From CADEED01 sp963839685 (GTDB taxonomy: Bacteria; Pseudomonadota; Gammaproteobacteria; Steroidobacterales; Steroidobacteraceae): a stretch of 64,000 bases of DNA. Position numbers and translations under genes: made by a program. The notes beneath the pieces were generated by a model. That model was not told the DNA's origin and did not search any database. It was given only the letters and a program-made list of their open reading frames with translations. Location: the NCBI GenBank assembly GCA_963839685.1, contig CAWIVS010000012.1, forward strand, positions 620,001 to 684,000. The letters run 5' to 3'. Below, one piece after another: positions 1 through 7,457 of this stretch (the first letter of the stretch is position 1; the number at the start of each line of letters is the position of its first letter).

Positions 1-174
1 GGGATCCACGGGGTCGCGCTGCAAAGCGGCATCTGGTTCGTGGTCACCGCGGTGGGGATAGCGGCCATGGACGGTTCTCTGTTGCAATGGACACGCACGC
101 AGCAGGTGGTCGGCGTCGCGGTGGCCATCGCACTTGGCTGGCTCATCTCGACCACGCGCGGCGCCGCAGGCTGA
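1..174 (+). CDS. C-terminal end of a membrane protein (5' truncated by the window)
   Basis: Reading frame 1 is open from the first base to a TGA at 172-174, giving 57 residues. Two hydrophobic stretches are visible, one starting around SGIWFVVTAVG and one around VVGVAVAIALGW, separated by a short polar loop with WTRTQQ. This looks like the last two membrane helices of an inner-membrane protein followed by a short polar tail. It ends 17 bp before the Trm112-like gene and probably shares its transcript. The family cannot be named from this fragment. Confidence 0.5.
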   Translation, partial: GIHGVALQSGIWFVVTAVGIAAMDGSLLQWTRTQQVVGVAVAIALGWLISTTRGAAG

Positions 175-191
175 CAACCAAACGGAACAAC

Positions 192-389
192 ATGGATCCC
201 AGACTCATCGAATTGCTGGCCTGCCCCGTCTCCAAGGCGCCGGTCTATTTCTCCGAGGCGCGGCAGCTGATCGTGTGCCCGACGAGCAAACTCGCCTACC
301 CGATCAAGGACGGGATTCCGGCCATGTTGCCGGAAGACGCCATCAAGCTCGAAGAGGGCGACCCGCTGTTGAACGCGCCGGCTCCCTGA
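192..389 (+). CDS. Trm112/YcaR-family small protein
   Basis: A 65-residue protein of the Trm112-like family (YcaR in E. coli). It begins MDPRLIELLACPVSK and carries the family signature around YPIKDGIPAMLPEDA near residues 36-50. Family members are small zinc-ribbon-like partners or activators of other enzymes, and the bacterial gene often sits with lipid A genes. Here the usual second cysteine of each knuckle is replaced: the sequence has CPVS and CPTS instead of CPxC, so a full Cys4 zinc site is unlikely. The start at 192 was chosen because homologues begin at this point; a longer in-frame upstream extension has no family similarity. Confidence 0.85.
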   Translation: MDPRLIELLACPVSKAPVYFSEARQLIVCPTSKLAYPIKDGIPAMLPEDAIKLEEGDPLLNAPAP

Positions 390-400
390 CGCAGCCCGGC

Positions 401-1756
401 TCAGGTCTTCGACACGCCGGACTGCTCGTAGAATTTGAGCAGTTTGCGCTCCACACGATCGAAGTTCTTGAAGCGTGCCAGTTTGCGCAAATCACGCGAC
501 TCGCGGCCTAACAACCCGAGCTTGAGCGCCAACCCGATGAACGGGTTCTGCGGCCGCTCGGTGAACGGAATCTGGTTGAAATCGAACAGTTTCGGTGTGC
601 CCTCGCTGCGATCGACCATCACGTTCATGGCATGCAGGTCGATGTCGTAGAGACTCGCCTCGTGGCTCAGGGTCACGAGAGCGGCAAGATCCTCCATGAA
701 GCGCGGCGAAATGAAGTCGGCATGATCACGCTGCGCGAAGTAGTAAACCTCGCCGTCCACGAGCTCCTGCAGCGACATCTGGAATCCCGGCTCCACCACG
801 AAGCCCAGCGGCTCAGCGACGTATTTTGACAGGCCGCGCGCCTCGAAGAAGGCCTTGTTGCGCAGGTTCTCGAACTCGGCGAGCGGCAGTTTGTGCTTGC
901 GCGCGTGGCTGGCCATGGCCGCGGGCTTGTATACCTTGATGCCGACATCGCGACCCTGCCAGCGGCCCCGGTACACCACCGAACGTTTGCCCTCACCGAG
1001 CTTGTCGGTCACCGTGAGCTCGGCGTACTTCGTGCCCGCCAGCTTCTTGGCGAGACTCTCGGGGTCGATGTGGCCGCATTCAGCCAGCACCACCCATTTG
1101 TCCGAGAGCCAGCGGCGCACCGCGATGATCTTGACCACGCGCAGTCCCGCATCCTCGAACTCGGATTTCATGCTCTTGACGGAGACACGTTCGAAGGGCC
1201 GCTTCGTCAACCCCAGCACGCTCGTGAGCTTCCAGACGCCGTAGCGAAACGAGTATTTGTGGCGGTAATCCGCGATGATCCAGCGCCGCGATACACGCCC
1301 GAACTCGCGCAGCATGCGCCGGCGCGTCTCCGGGTCGACGTGGAACAGGAAGCGGATGCTCATCACGCAATCCACCGACTTCGCAGGAAAAGGCATCGCC
1401 TCGGCATCCGCGCGCACGTAGCCGCGGATGTTCTCGTGTGTCAGTAGATTGGCCGCCTGCCGCATCATCTCCACCGAGATGTCGCTGCCCACCACCTGGT
1501 AACCACTGCGCGCCAGATCGCCGGTGAATCGGCCCGTGCCGCAGGGAAGGTCCACGATGGTCTTGACGCCGTTGGTCAGCGCCAGCGCTTTCTGGATGGC
1601 GTTCCATTTGCGCAGGTTGCGCCGCATGCGCTTCGGCGTGCGAAAGCGATGTTCGTCGTAGTCGGCCGCGACTTCGGTGCTTTGGTAAAACTGCTTCTTG
1701 TAGGCGTAGCCGTGCGCTTTCGGCTTGGAAGGATCGTCGCGGGAAGGTTTGGCCAT
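401..1756 (-). CDS. Fusion of a SAM methyltransferase and a YrbL/WaaP-like protein kinase fold
   Basis: A 451-residue protein with two parts. Residues about 30-225 form a class I SAM-dependent methyltransferase: motif I VDLPCGTGRF at 68-77, an acidic SAM-ribose loop at SDIS (91-94), and MPFPAKSVDCVMS at 121-133. Residues about 245-440 look like a small-molecule or protein kinase of the YrbL/WaaP/RIO type: nucleotide loop LGEGKRSVVYRG (253-264), lysine in GIKVYK (about 274), catalytic-loop-like DIDLHAMNVM (371-380), and DFN (392-394) in place of DFG. The fold assignments rest on motifs only. The substrate is unknown; modification of an envelope sugar or lipid is one possibility for this kinase type. 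It is convergent with the Trm112-like gene (11 bp apart) and lies downstream of tRNA-Lys. Confidence 0.75.
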   Translation of the reverse strand: MAKPSRDDPSKPKAHGYAYKKQFYQSTEVAADYDEHRFRTPKRMRRNLRKWNAIQKALALTNGVKTIVDLPCGTGRFTGDLARSGYQVVGSDISVEMMRQAANLLTHENIRGYVRADAEAMPFPAKSVDCVMSIRFLFHVDPETRRRMLREFGRVSRRWIIADYRHKYSFRYGVWKLTSVLGLTKRPFERVSVKSMKSEFEDAGLRVVKIIAVRRWLSDKWVVLAECGHIDPESLAKKLAGTKYAELTVTDKLGEGKRSVVYRGRWQGRDVGIKVYKPAAMASHARKHKLPLAEFENLRNKAFFEARGLSKYVAEPLGFVVEPGFQMSLQELVDGEVYYFAQRDHADFISPRFMEDLAALVTLSHEASLYDIDLHAMNVMVDRSEGTPKLFDFNQIPFTERPQNPFIGLALKLGLLGRESRDLRKLARFKNFDRVERKLLKFYEQSGVSKT

Positions 1757-1806
1757 CGGCGAAATGTACCTGCCATGCTTCCGGCACGCGAAGTGGCTGG
1801 CGAAAT

Positions 1807-1882
1807 TGGTGGGCCGTGTAGGGGTCGAACCTACGACCTACTGATTAAGAGTCAGCTGCTCTACCAACTGAGCTAACGGCCC
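1807..1882 (-). tRNA. tRNA-Lys (anticodon CTT)
   Basis: Read on the minus strand, this folds as a standard cloverleaf. The 7-bp acceptor begins GGGCCGT and pairs with ACGGCCC; the D-arm contains AGCTCAGTTGGTAGAG; the anticodon loop is CTCTTAA between CTGA and TCAG; the T-arm contains GGTTCGACCC. CCA is encoded at 1807-1809. Anticodon CTT reads AAG lysine codons. It closely follows the E. coli tRNA-Lys pattern, apart from C34. Confidence 0.96.
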
Positions 1883-2000
1883 GTATTTCGGGGCGCGCAC
1901 TCTATCAGAGGAGGCGCGAAAAGCCACCGCTAACGCCGCGCCCGTGCGTGACGGACACCGGAAGGCCCGGCGGCCAAGCTCGGCGAGCTCTGGCAGATTT

Positions 2001-2038
2001 CGATCAATTACGATAAAAAGCAATCAAACTCGATCGAA
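2001..2038 (+). promoter_or_regulatory. Four 10-bp direct repeats, likely operator of the rhamnogalacturonan cassette
   Basis: Near-identical units begin exactly every 10 bases at 2001, 2011, 2021 and 2031: CGATCAA, CGATAAA, CAATCAA and CGATCGA. The tract is strikingly AT-rich for this genome and lies about 110 bp upstream of the rhamnose mutarotase. One-turn spacing puts all copies on the same face of the helix, as in operators bound cooperatively by DeoR-type repressors. No regulator gene is adjacent, so the binding protein is unknown. Confidence 0.45.
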
Positions 2039-2146
2039 GTCGCCCGTCCCGGGACAGGCCGGAGTCTGGACAATGCAAAGTTTGCTTCTGGGCCTGAAGA
2101 GGCCAGCGGGGCGCGCCGCGCGCGAAATGAGACCGGTGGCAACCCG

Positions 2147-2458
2147 ATGAACTACGCGTTTCGCATGAAGCTCAGGCCCGGGAATGTCGCTGAGTACCGC
2201 CGCCGCCACGACGCCATCTGGCCCGAGCTCGCGCAACTGCTGCGCGAGTCCGGCATCTACGATTATTCGATCTTTCTCGACGAGGAGACGCTGCACCTGT
2301 TCGCCGTGCTCAAGCTGCGCGACGGCAACACGCGCCAGCAGTTGCCGCAGCATCCCGTCATGCGCCGTTGGTGGGAATACATGCGCGAGCTCATGGAAAC
2401 CAAAGCCGATGGCCGGCCGATCGAGTGGCCACTCGTGCCCCTCTTCCATCTCGACTGA
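2147..2458 (+). CDS. rhaM: L-rhamnose mutarotase
   Basis: A 103-residue protein of the RhaM (YiiL) family, which interconverts the alpha and beta anomers of L-rhamnose so that the next enzyme receives its preferred form. Family features are visible: an N-terminal beta strand YAFRMKL, YRRRHDAIWPEL with the conserved histidine, YSIFLDEETLHLFAVL, and the C-terminal WWEYM and PLFHLD. Length is normal. It is first in a three-gene cassette with a GH105 hydrolase (15 bp downstream) and a GPH transporter. This fits uptake and breakdown of rhamnose-containing pectin fragments. No rhaBAD genes lie in the window. Confidence 0.95.
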   Translation: MNYAFRMKLRPGNVAEYRRRHDAIWPELAQLLRESGIYDYSIFLDEETLHLFAVLKLRDGNTRQQLPQHPVMRRWWEYMRELMETKADGRPIEWPLVPLFHLD

Positions 2459-2473
2459 GATCAGGAGTTTTTC

Positions 2474-3595
2474 GTGCCTCATTCAGCCCACCCCTCAATT
2501 TTCCATGGAATAGAGGCTTCGGAGATCGATCGCCAGATCCAGCTGTTGATTCGCAACCTGGTCGAGATCAAGGACAGCTCGGGCCAATTCCTGCTCAGGC
2601 TCGACGACGGCCGCGTCATCGACACCAAGGGCTGGAACGACTGGGAGTGGACTCACGGCATCGGCCTGTACGGCATCTACAAGTACTACGAGCAGACGCG
2701 CGATGCGCGCTGCCGCGACATCATGCTGCGCTGGTTCCGCGACCGGTTCGCGGCCGGCCCGCCCACCAAGAACATCAATACCGTGGCGCCATTCCTCACC
2801 CTCGCCTATCTCTACGAAGAAGAGCCCAACGGCGCCTGGCTGCCGTATCTCGACGAGTGGGCCGAGTGGCTGATGAACGGCCTGCCGCGCACCGAGGAGA
2901 ACGGCTTCCAGCACATCGTGTTCAACTCGGAGAATCGCCAGCAGCTCTGGGACGACACGCTGATGATGAGCGTGATGCCGCTGGCCAAGATCGGTCGGTT
3001 GTTAGGCCGGCCGCGCTACGTGGAAGAAGCGCGCCGCCAGTTCATGGTGCATATCAAGTACCTGGTCGACCGGGGATCCGGCTTGTGGTTCCACGGCTGG
3101 ACCTTCGATGGGCGGCATCATTTCGCCAACGCCCTGTGGGCCCGCGGCAACTGCTGGGTCACCATCGCCATCCCCGAATTCATCGAACTACTGGATCTGC
3201 CGCCCGGCGAAGGCCTGCGGGAGTTCCTGCTCGAGACTCACCTGCAGCAGATCCGGACACTGGTGCGGCTTCAGGATGCGAGCGGACTGTGGCACACGCT
3301 CATTGACGACCCGGACTCGTACCTCGAGGCTTCGGCCACCGCCGGCTTCGCGTACGGCATCCTGAAGTCCGTGCGCAAGGGTTACATCGGCGGGGAATAT
3401 CTCGAGGCCGGCACCCGCGCCGTGAAGGCCGTGCTCAGCAATATCGACGCCAGCGGCGAGCTCAGGAACGTGTCGTTCGGCACGCCGGTGTTCAACGATC
3501 TCGAGGGCTACCGCAGGATCCCCCTGACCTCCATGCCGTACGGCCAGGCCCTGGCCATCCTCGCGCTGGGCGAGCTCAAGCGGGTCTTCACCTGA
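2474..3595 (+). CDS. GH105 unsaturated rhamnogalacturonyl hydrolase
   Basis: A 373-residue glycoside hydrolase family 105 enzyme (YteR/RhiN type). The family removes the terminal unsaturated galacturonic acid from rhamnogalacturonan oligosaccharides produced by lyases. Visible features are an (alpha/alpha)6-barrel style repeat of helices, WNDWEWTHGIGLYG near residues 53-66, LWDDTLMMSVMPLAK with the conserved aspartate, GLWFHGW, WARGNCWV, and the C-terminal TSMPYGQALAILA. No signal peptide is visible, so it probably acts in the cytoplasm on imported disaccharide. The GTG start at 2474 is chosen because TCAGGAG at 2461-2467 sits 6 nt upstream. Its stop overlaps the ATG of the transporter (TGATG). 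Confidence 0.92.
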   Translation: MPHSAHPSIFHGIEASEIDRQIQLLIRNLVEIKDSSGQFLLRLDDGRVIDTKGWNDWEWTHGIGLYGIYKYYEQTRDARCRDIMLRWFRDRFAAGPPTKNINTVAPFLTLAYLYEEEPNGAWLPYLDEWAEWLMNGLPRTEENGFQHIVFNSENRQQLWDDTLMMSVMPLAKIGRLLGRPRYVEEARRQFMVHIKYLVDRGSGLWFHGWTFDGRHHFANALWARGNCWVTIAIPEFIELLDLPPGEGLREFLLETHLQQIRTLVRLQDASGLWHTLIDDPDSYLEASATAGFAYGILKSVRKGYIGGEYLEAGTRAVKAVLSNIDASGELRNVSFGTPVFNDLEGYRRIPLTSMPYGQALAILALGELKRVFT

Positions 3596-5080
3596 TGGCC
3601 ACACGCCAGATCCGGCTCGGTCACTACATCGCCTATGGCGCCAACGATTTTCTCGGCGCCGGCGCGATGTCGATCATCGGCATCTGGATCCTGTTCTTCT
3701 ACACAACGTTCTGCGGCCTCACGGCGGCCGAGGCCGGCATCATCTTCGTGGCCGCGCGCCTGCTCGACGCGTTCTTCTCCCCCGTCATCGGCTACATCTC
3801 CGACCATTTCCATCACAGCTGGCTGGGCAGGAAGTTTGGCCGCCGTCGTTTTTTCATCCTGCTGTCCGTGCCCCTGGTGCCAAGCTTCGCCCTCATGTGG
3901 GTCGAGGGCCAGAGTTTCTGGTACTACCTCATCACCTACTGCTTCTTCGAGCTGGTGTACGCGATGGAGATCATCCCGTACGAGACGCTCGCCGCCGAGA
4001 TGTCGCCGGATTACCGGACCAAGGCGAAATTCGCGGGTGCACGCATCATCTGCGGACAAATCGCCAACATCGCCGCGCTGTGGCTGCCGGGGTTCATCGT
4101 CCTGCGGCTCGGCGGCGAGGAATCCGCCAGCACCTTCCTGTACCTGGGCATCGTGTTCTCGGTGTTCTTCGTGTTCGTGGCGCTCGCCGTCTATCTGTTC
4201 ACCTGGGAGCGGCCGCGCGAAGACATCCCCGGACACGACGAGCCGCCGCAGCGTTCGCCCTTCAGCAACCTGGCACAGCTGTTCGAGGATCTCGCCGCCA
4301 CACTGCGCATTCGCGCCTTCCGGCTGCACCTCGGCATGTACCTCGGCGGGTACATCAGCCAGGACATCCTCAACGGCGTGTTCGCCTACTTCATTGCATT
4401 CGCGCTGGCCGGCAGCGTGGTCACTACCTCGGACGTGACCACCGTGATGGCGATCGCGCAGCTGGTCTCCGTGATACTCACGATCTGGCTGTTCGTGCGA
4501 ATCCATCCCGCACCCTCGTACCGATTCGCGGTGACGCTGTTCGCCGTGAGCGTGCTCGGCCTGCTGGCGCTGTACGCGTGCTGGCATCACCGACATCCTG
4601 TGGTTCTACGCGGCCGTGGCGGTGGCGGGACTGGGACGCGGGGCGCTCAACTACATTCCGTGGAGCGTCTACAACTACATGCCGGACGTGGACGAAATCG
4701 TCACCGGAAGGCGACGCGAAGGCGCCTTCGCCGGCGTCATGACCTTCATACGAAAACTCATGCAGTCACTGGCGATCTTCGTCGTGAGCCAGATCCTGCA
4801 CTTCTCCGGCCTGATTCCGAAAAGCAAGGTGCAGCCGGAGACCGTGGTGGATGCCGTGCTGCTCATCATGGGATTCGGCGTGCTCGCGGTGCTCGCGTTC
4901 GGATTCGCCGTCTCGCTGCGCTTCAGGCTCAACAGCGACACGCACGCGGTGCTCATGGAGGAGATCGAGCGCTTCAAGCGCCACCCGGGCACCGAGCCGT
5001 CAGCCGCAAATCGCGCCATCGTCGAAGACCTGACCGGCTGGCGTTACGACCAGCTCTGGGGGCGCGGCAGGCAGGCGTGA
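3595..5080 (+). CDS. GPH-family (MFS) sugar:cation symporter, likely rhamnogalacturonide importer; frameshifted
   Basis: An inner-membrane symporter of the glycoside-pentoside-hexuronide family within the MFS, about 494 residues once the frame is repaired. The N-terminal part (GHYIAYGANDFLGAGAMSI, DAFFSPVIGYISDHF, GRKFGRRRFFILLSVPL, EIIPYETLAAEM) has the hallmark loop residues, and about 12 hydrophobic helices follow. Around 4579-4590 the reading frame breaks: LLALYA in frame 1 continues as AGITDILWFYAAVA in frame 2, which equals one extra base. The C-terminal half, with NYIPWSVYNYMPDVDEI, is intact to 5080. Context after GH105 and RhaM suggests it imports rhamnogalacturonan oligosaccharides; substrate is inference. 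The break is probably a sequencing insertion. Confidence 0.85.
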
Positions 5081-5102
5081 CGGCCGGACGCGAGCGCCAG
5101 GC

Positions 5103-5558
5103 TCATTCCTTGATCGGCATCTTGGAAACTTCCGGCCAGTTCTTGTTGGCGCGCGCGATGTAGCCCGGCTCATCCTGGGTCCACATTTCCAGCACCTTGC
5201 GGTTGTAGTTCAGATACAGCTTGCCGTCGACGACCTTGAAGGCGTCCGGTTCGGTCTTGACCTTGTAGCCATTCGCGGTGCCGAGCGCACAGAAACCGCC
5301 AAACTGCGGCGCGTACTTGTCCGGATCGGCGACAAACTTCTTCAGGTTTGCCCCGGATGCGAACTGGAAAGCGGACCCTTTGTAAGTGTGGCTGAAAGCG
5401 GGAAGCCCTGGTGTGGGCTGGCCGACTTCGAAGTACGCCACCGGGTCGTAACCCCGCAGGGCAACGCCATCGACTTCGAAGAACTCGCCACCGAATGCGA
5501 GTTGCGACGCGAACATCAGTCCGAGCAGCGCAAGGACGAATCGAGGACGGGCTGGCAT
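5103..5558 (-). CDS. Secreted YHS-domain protein
   Basis: A 151-residue protein with a clear signal peptide (RPRFVLALLGLMFASQLAFG), so probably periplasmic. The mature part is a YHS domain: VDGVALRGYDPVAYFEVGQPTPG, SHTYKGSAFQFASGANLKKFVADPDKYAPQFGGFCALG. YHS domains are linked to metal binding or metal-protein quality control; the exact role of this stand-alone form is not known. The start at 5558 is chosen because the signal peptide begins there and GAGG lies 7 nt upstream. The longer open frame runs through tRNA sequence. It lies directly downstream of tRNA-His on the same strand and may be transcribed with the tRNAs. Confidence 0.85.
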   Translation of the reverse strand: MPARPRFVLALLGLMFASQLAFGGEFFEVDGVALRGYDPVAYFEVGQPTPGLPAFSHTYKGSAFQFASGANLKKFVADPDKYAPQFGGFCALGTANGYKVKTEPDAFKVVDGKLYLNYNRKVLEMWTQDEPGYIARANKNWPEVSKMPIKE

Positions 5559-5618
5559 GGGAAACCTCGCGTGGATGGACTGCGAGACGAGACCGGTCAA
5601 AGGCTGGCGATATTTCGC

Positions 5619-5635
5619 CTGGACTTCCGGTCCAG
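5619..5635. other. Short hairpin between tRNA-His and the YHS gene
   Basis: CTGGAC (5619-5624) and GTCCAG (5630-5635) form a perfect 6-bp stem with loop TTCCG. On the minus strand the tRNA-His CCA is followed at once by six T and then this hairpin, so the order is wrong for a normal intrinsic terminator in that direction. It may be a processing signal for the tRNA 3' end. Confidence 0.35.
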
Positions 5636-5641
5636 AAAAAA

Positions 5642-5718
5642 TGGGGTGGCCGATGGGACTCGAACCCACGACAGCCGAGATCACAACCCGGGGCTCTACC
5701 AACTGAGCTACGGCCACC
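5642..5718 (-). tRNA. tRNA-His (anticodon GTG)
   Basis: The minus strand reads GGTGGCCGTAGCTCAGTTGG, with the extra 5' G (G-1, base 5718) characteristic of tRNA-His opposite a C discriminator. The anticodon GTG lies within TTGTGAT, the T-arm contains GGTTCGAGTCC, and an encoded CCA ends at 5642. It is the last tRNA of a Pro-Arg-His cluster. Confidence 0.96.
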
Positions 5719-5740
5719 ATCGAACAAACTTGTCGCCAGA

Positions 5741-5817
5741 TGGCGCGCCCGGCAGGAGTCGAACCTGCGACCACCGGCTTAGAAGGCCGGTGCTCTATCC
5801 AACTGAGCTACGGGCGC
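5741..5817 (-). tRNA. tRNA-Arg (anticodon TCT)
   Basis: Minus-strand cloverleaf starting GCGCCCG, with anticodon TCT in the loop CTTCTAA between GGC and GCC stems, T-arm GGTTCGACTCC, and encoded CCA at 5741-5743. It matches the pattern of the tRNA that reads the rare AGA codon (argU). It is the middle member of the Pro-Arg-His cluster. Confidence 0.96.
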
Positions 5818-5862
5818 ACAGCGGAACGGAGACTACCTGACTCGCACCTGGTCATCATCGGT

Positions 5863-5939
5863 TGGTCGGGGCAGCAGGATTCGAACCTGCGACCCTCTGC
5901 TCCCAAAGCAGATGCGCTACCAGACTGCGCCATGCCCCG
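5863..5939 (-). tRNA. tRNA-Pro (anticodon TGG)
   Basis: Minus-strand cloverleaf starting CGGGGCATGGCGCAGTCTGG, with anticodon TGG within TTTGGGA, T-arm GGTTCGAATCC, and CCA encoded at 5863-5865. It matches the proM pattern. It is first in the cluster, nearest the promoter at 5999-6029. Confidence 0.96.
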
Positions 5940-5998
5940 CTGCCGATGTCACCCGTCCGGAGTATCCCGACAGATGGGCCCGGCGGACGGGGGCGCGA

Positions 5999-6029
5999 AT
6001 CATACCCGAGCGACCCGGCAAAACGTCAA
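5999..6029 (-). promoter_or_regulatory. Promoter of the tRNA-Pro/Arg/His cluster
   Basis: On the minus strand TTGACG (6029-6024) and TATGAT (6004-5999) are close matches to sigma-70 -35 and -10 elements, with a slightly long 19-bp spacer. An A/T-rich stretch lies just upstream, like an UP element. A GC-rich discriminator (CGCGCCCCC) follows, as expected for stable-RNA promoters under stringent control. The predicted start is about 50 bases before the tRNA-Pro 5' end. Confidence 0.6.
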
Positions 6030-6059
6030 TTTGGAAGCTCAAATTTGCGCCTGGATCGC

Positions 6060-7457
6060 TTATGCCCGCCGCCAGGAGGTCATGCCCCCGGGTTTGTCCT
6101 CGAGGATGACGCCGGCCGCCGCCAGCTCATCACGAATCCGATCGGATTCAGCCCAGTTCCTCGACTTGCGGGCCGCGTCGCGCGCCGCGATGAGCGCCTC
6201 GATATCGGCATCCGAGATGCCACCCGCGACGCCAGCCCGGAACCACTGCTCGGACGGCACGCGCAGGATGCCCAGTACACCTGCCAGTGCACGCAGCTCA
6301 CCCGCCAGCAGCTTTGCCCTGGGCGCATCCGCACCGGCCGTGCGCGCAGTGTTCAATTCCCGCGCCAGTCCCTGCAGGACCGCGATGGCCTCGGGCGTGT
6401 TGAAGTCATCGTCCATCGCAGCTTCGAAGGCCGGCGTCGCCGCCGTGGGCGCATGCAGCGTACCGCCCACTTCGGGCACGTCGCGCAACGCCGTGTAGAG
6501 ACGGTTGAGGCCGGCCTCGGCCTGCTCGAGCTGGTCCGGCGAGTAGTTCATGGGACCGCGGTACTGGCTCGACAGCAGGAAGAAGCGCAGCACCTCGGGA
6601 TGTTTGATTTTCGCCAGCACTTCGCGCGTCGTGAAAAAGTTTCCCAGCGACTTCGACATCTTCTCGTTGTCGATGCTGAGAAAGCCGTTGTGCATCCAGA
6701 TCTCGGCGAACTTGCCGCCTGTCGCGCCGCAGGTCTGCGCGATCTCGTTCTCGTGATGCGGAAACTTGAGGTCGAGACCACCGCCGTGGATGTCGAAATG
6801 TTCGCCCAGCTCCTTGACGGACATGGCGGAACATTCGATGTGCCAGCCGGGACGACCATCACCCCACGGCGAGGGCCAGGCGGGCTCGCCGGGTTTCGCG
6901 GACTTCCACAGCACGAAGTCGAGCGGATCGCGCTTGGCGGTGTCGACTTCCACGCGCGAGCCGGCGCGCAAGTCCTCGAGTTTCTTGCCGGACAGTCTTC
7001 CGTAGGGTGCGAATTTGTGCACGTCGTACATGACATCGCCGTTCGACGCCTGGTAGGCGTAGCCCTTTTGTATGAGCTGCCCGATCATCATCAGCATCTC
7101 GTCGATGTATTCCGAGGCCTTGGGCTCCTTCTCAGGGCGCAGGCAGCCCAGCTTGTCGAGATCCTCGTGCATGGCGGCGGTGTATTTCGCCGCGTGCTCG
7201 CGCCAGTCGACACCAGTTTCGCGGGCACGAGTGATGATCTTGTCGTCGACGTCGGTGATGTTGCGTACGTAGGTCACGCGTAACCCGCGATGCCGCAGGT
7301 AGCGGCTCACCATGTCGAACACCACCAGCATGCGCGCATTGCCCACGTGGAAGTAGTCGTAGACGGTCATGCCGCAGGTGTACATGCGCACGTGGCCGGG
7401 CTCGACGGGCATCAGTTCCTGCTTTTCGCCCGTCAGGGAATTGTGGATGCGGATCAT
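6060..7457 (-). CDS. cysS: Cysteinyl-tRNA synthetase
   Basis: Class I aminoacyl-tRNA synthetase that charges tRNA-Cys in the cytoplasm, 465 residues, normal length. Signatures are all present: MYTCGMTVYDYFHVGNAR near residues 26-42 (HIGH-type motif HVGN and the first zinc cysteine), GWHIECSAM with the second zinc cysteine, HHENEIAQ with a zinc ligand, and KMSKSLGNFF near 267-276. Its ATG overlaps the gltX TGA by four bases (ATGA), so the pair is probably translationally coupled. The tRNA cluster promoter lies just past its 3' end. Confidence 0.97.
   Translation of the reverse strand: MIRIHNSLTGEKQELMPVEPGHVRMYTCGMTVYDYFHVGNARMLVVFDMVSRYLRHRGLRVTYVRNITDVDDKIITRARETGVDWREHAAKYTAAMHEDLDKLGCLRPEKEPKASEYIDEMLMMIGQLIQKGYAYQASNGDVMYDVHKFAPYGRLSGKKLEDLRAGSRVEVDTAKRDPLDFVLWKSAKPGEPAWPSPWGDGRPGWHIECSAMSVKELGEHFDIHGGGLDLKFPHHENEIAQTCGATGGKFAEIWMHNGFLSIDNEKMSKSLGNFFTTREVLAKIKHPEVLRFFLLSSQYRGPMNYSPDQLEQAEAGLNRLYTALRDVPEVGGTLHAPTAATPAFEAAMDDDFNTPEAIAVLQGLARELNTARTAGADAPRAKLLAGELRALAGVLGILRVPSEQWFRAGVAGGISDADIEALIAARDAARKSRNWAESDRIRDELAAAGVILEDKPGGMTSWRRA

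Noticed and set aside
5103..5774. Longer form of the YHS protein starting at 5774
   Set aside because: The extension would translate two tRNA genes and places the clear signal peptide in the middle of the protein.
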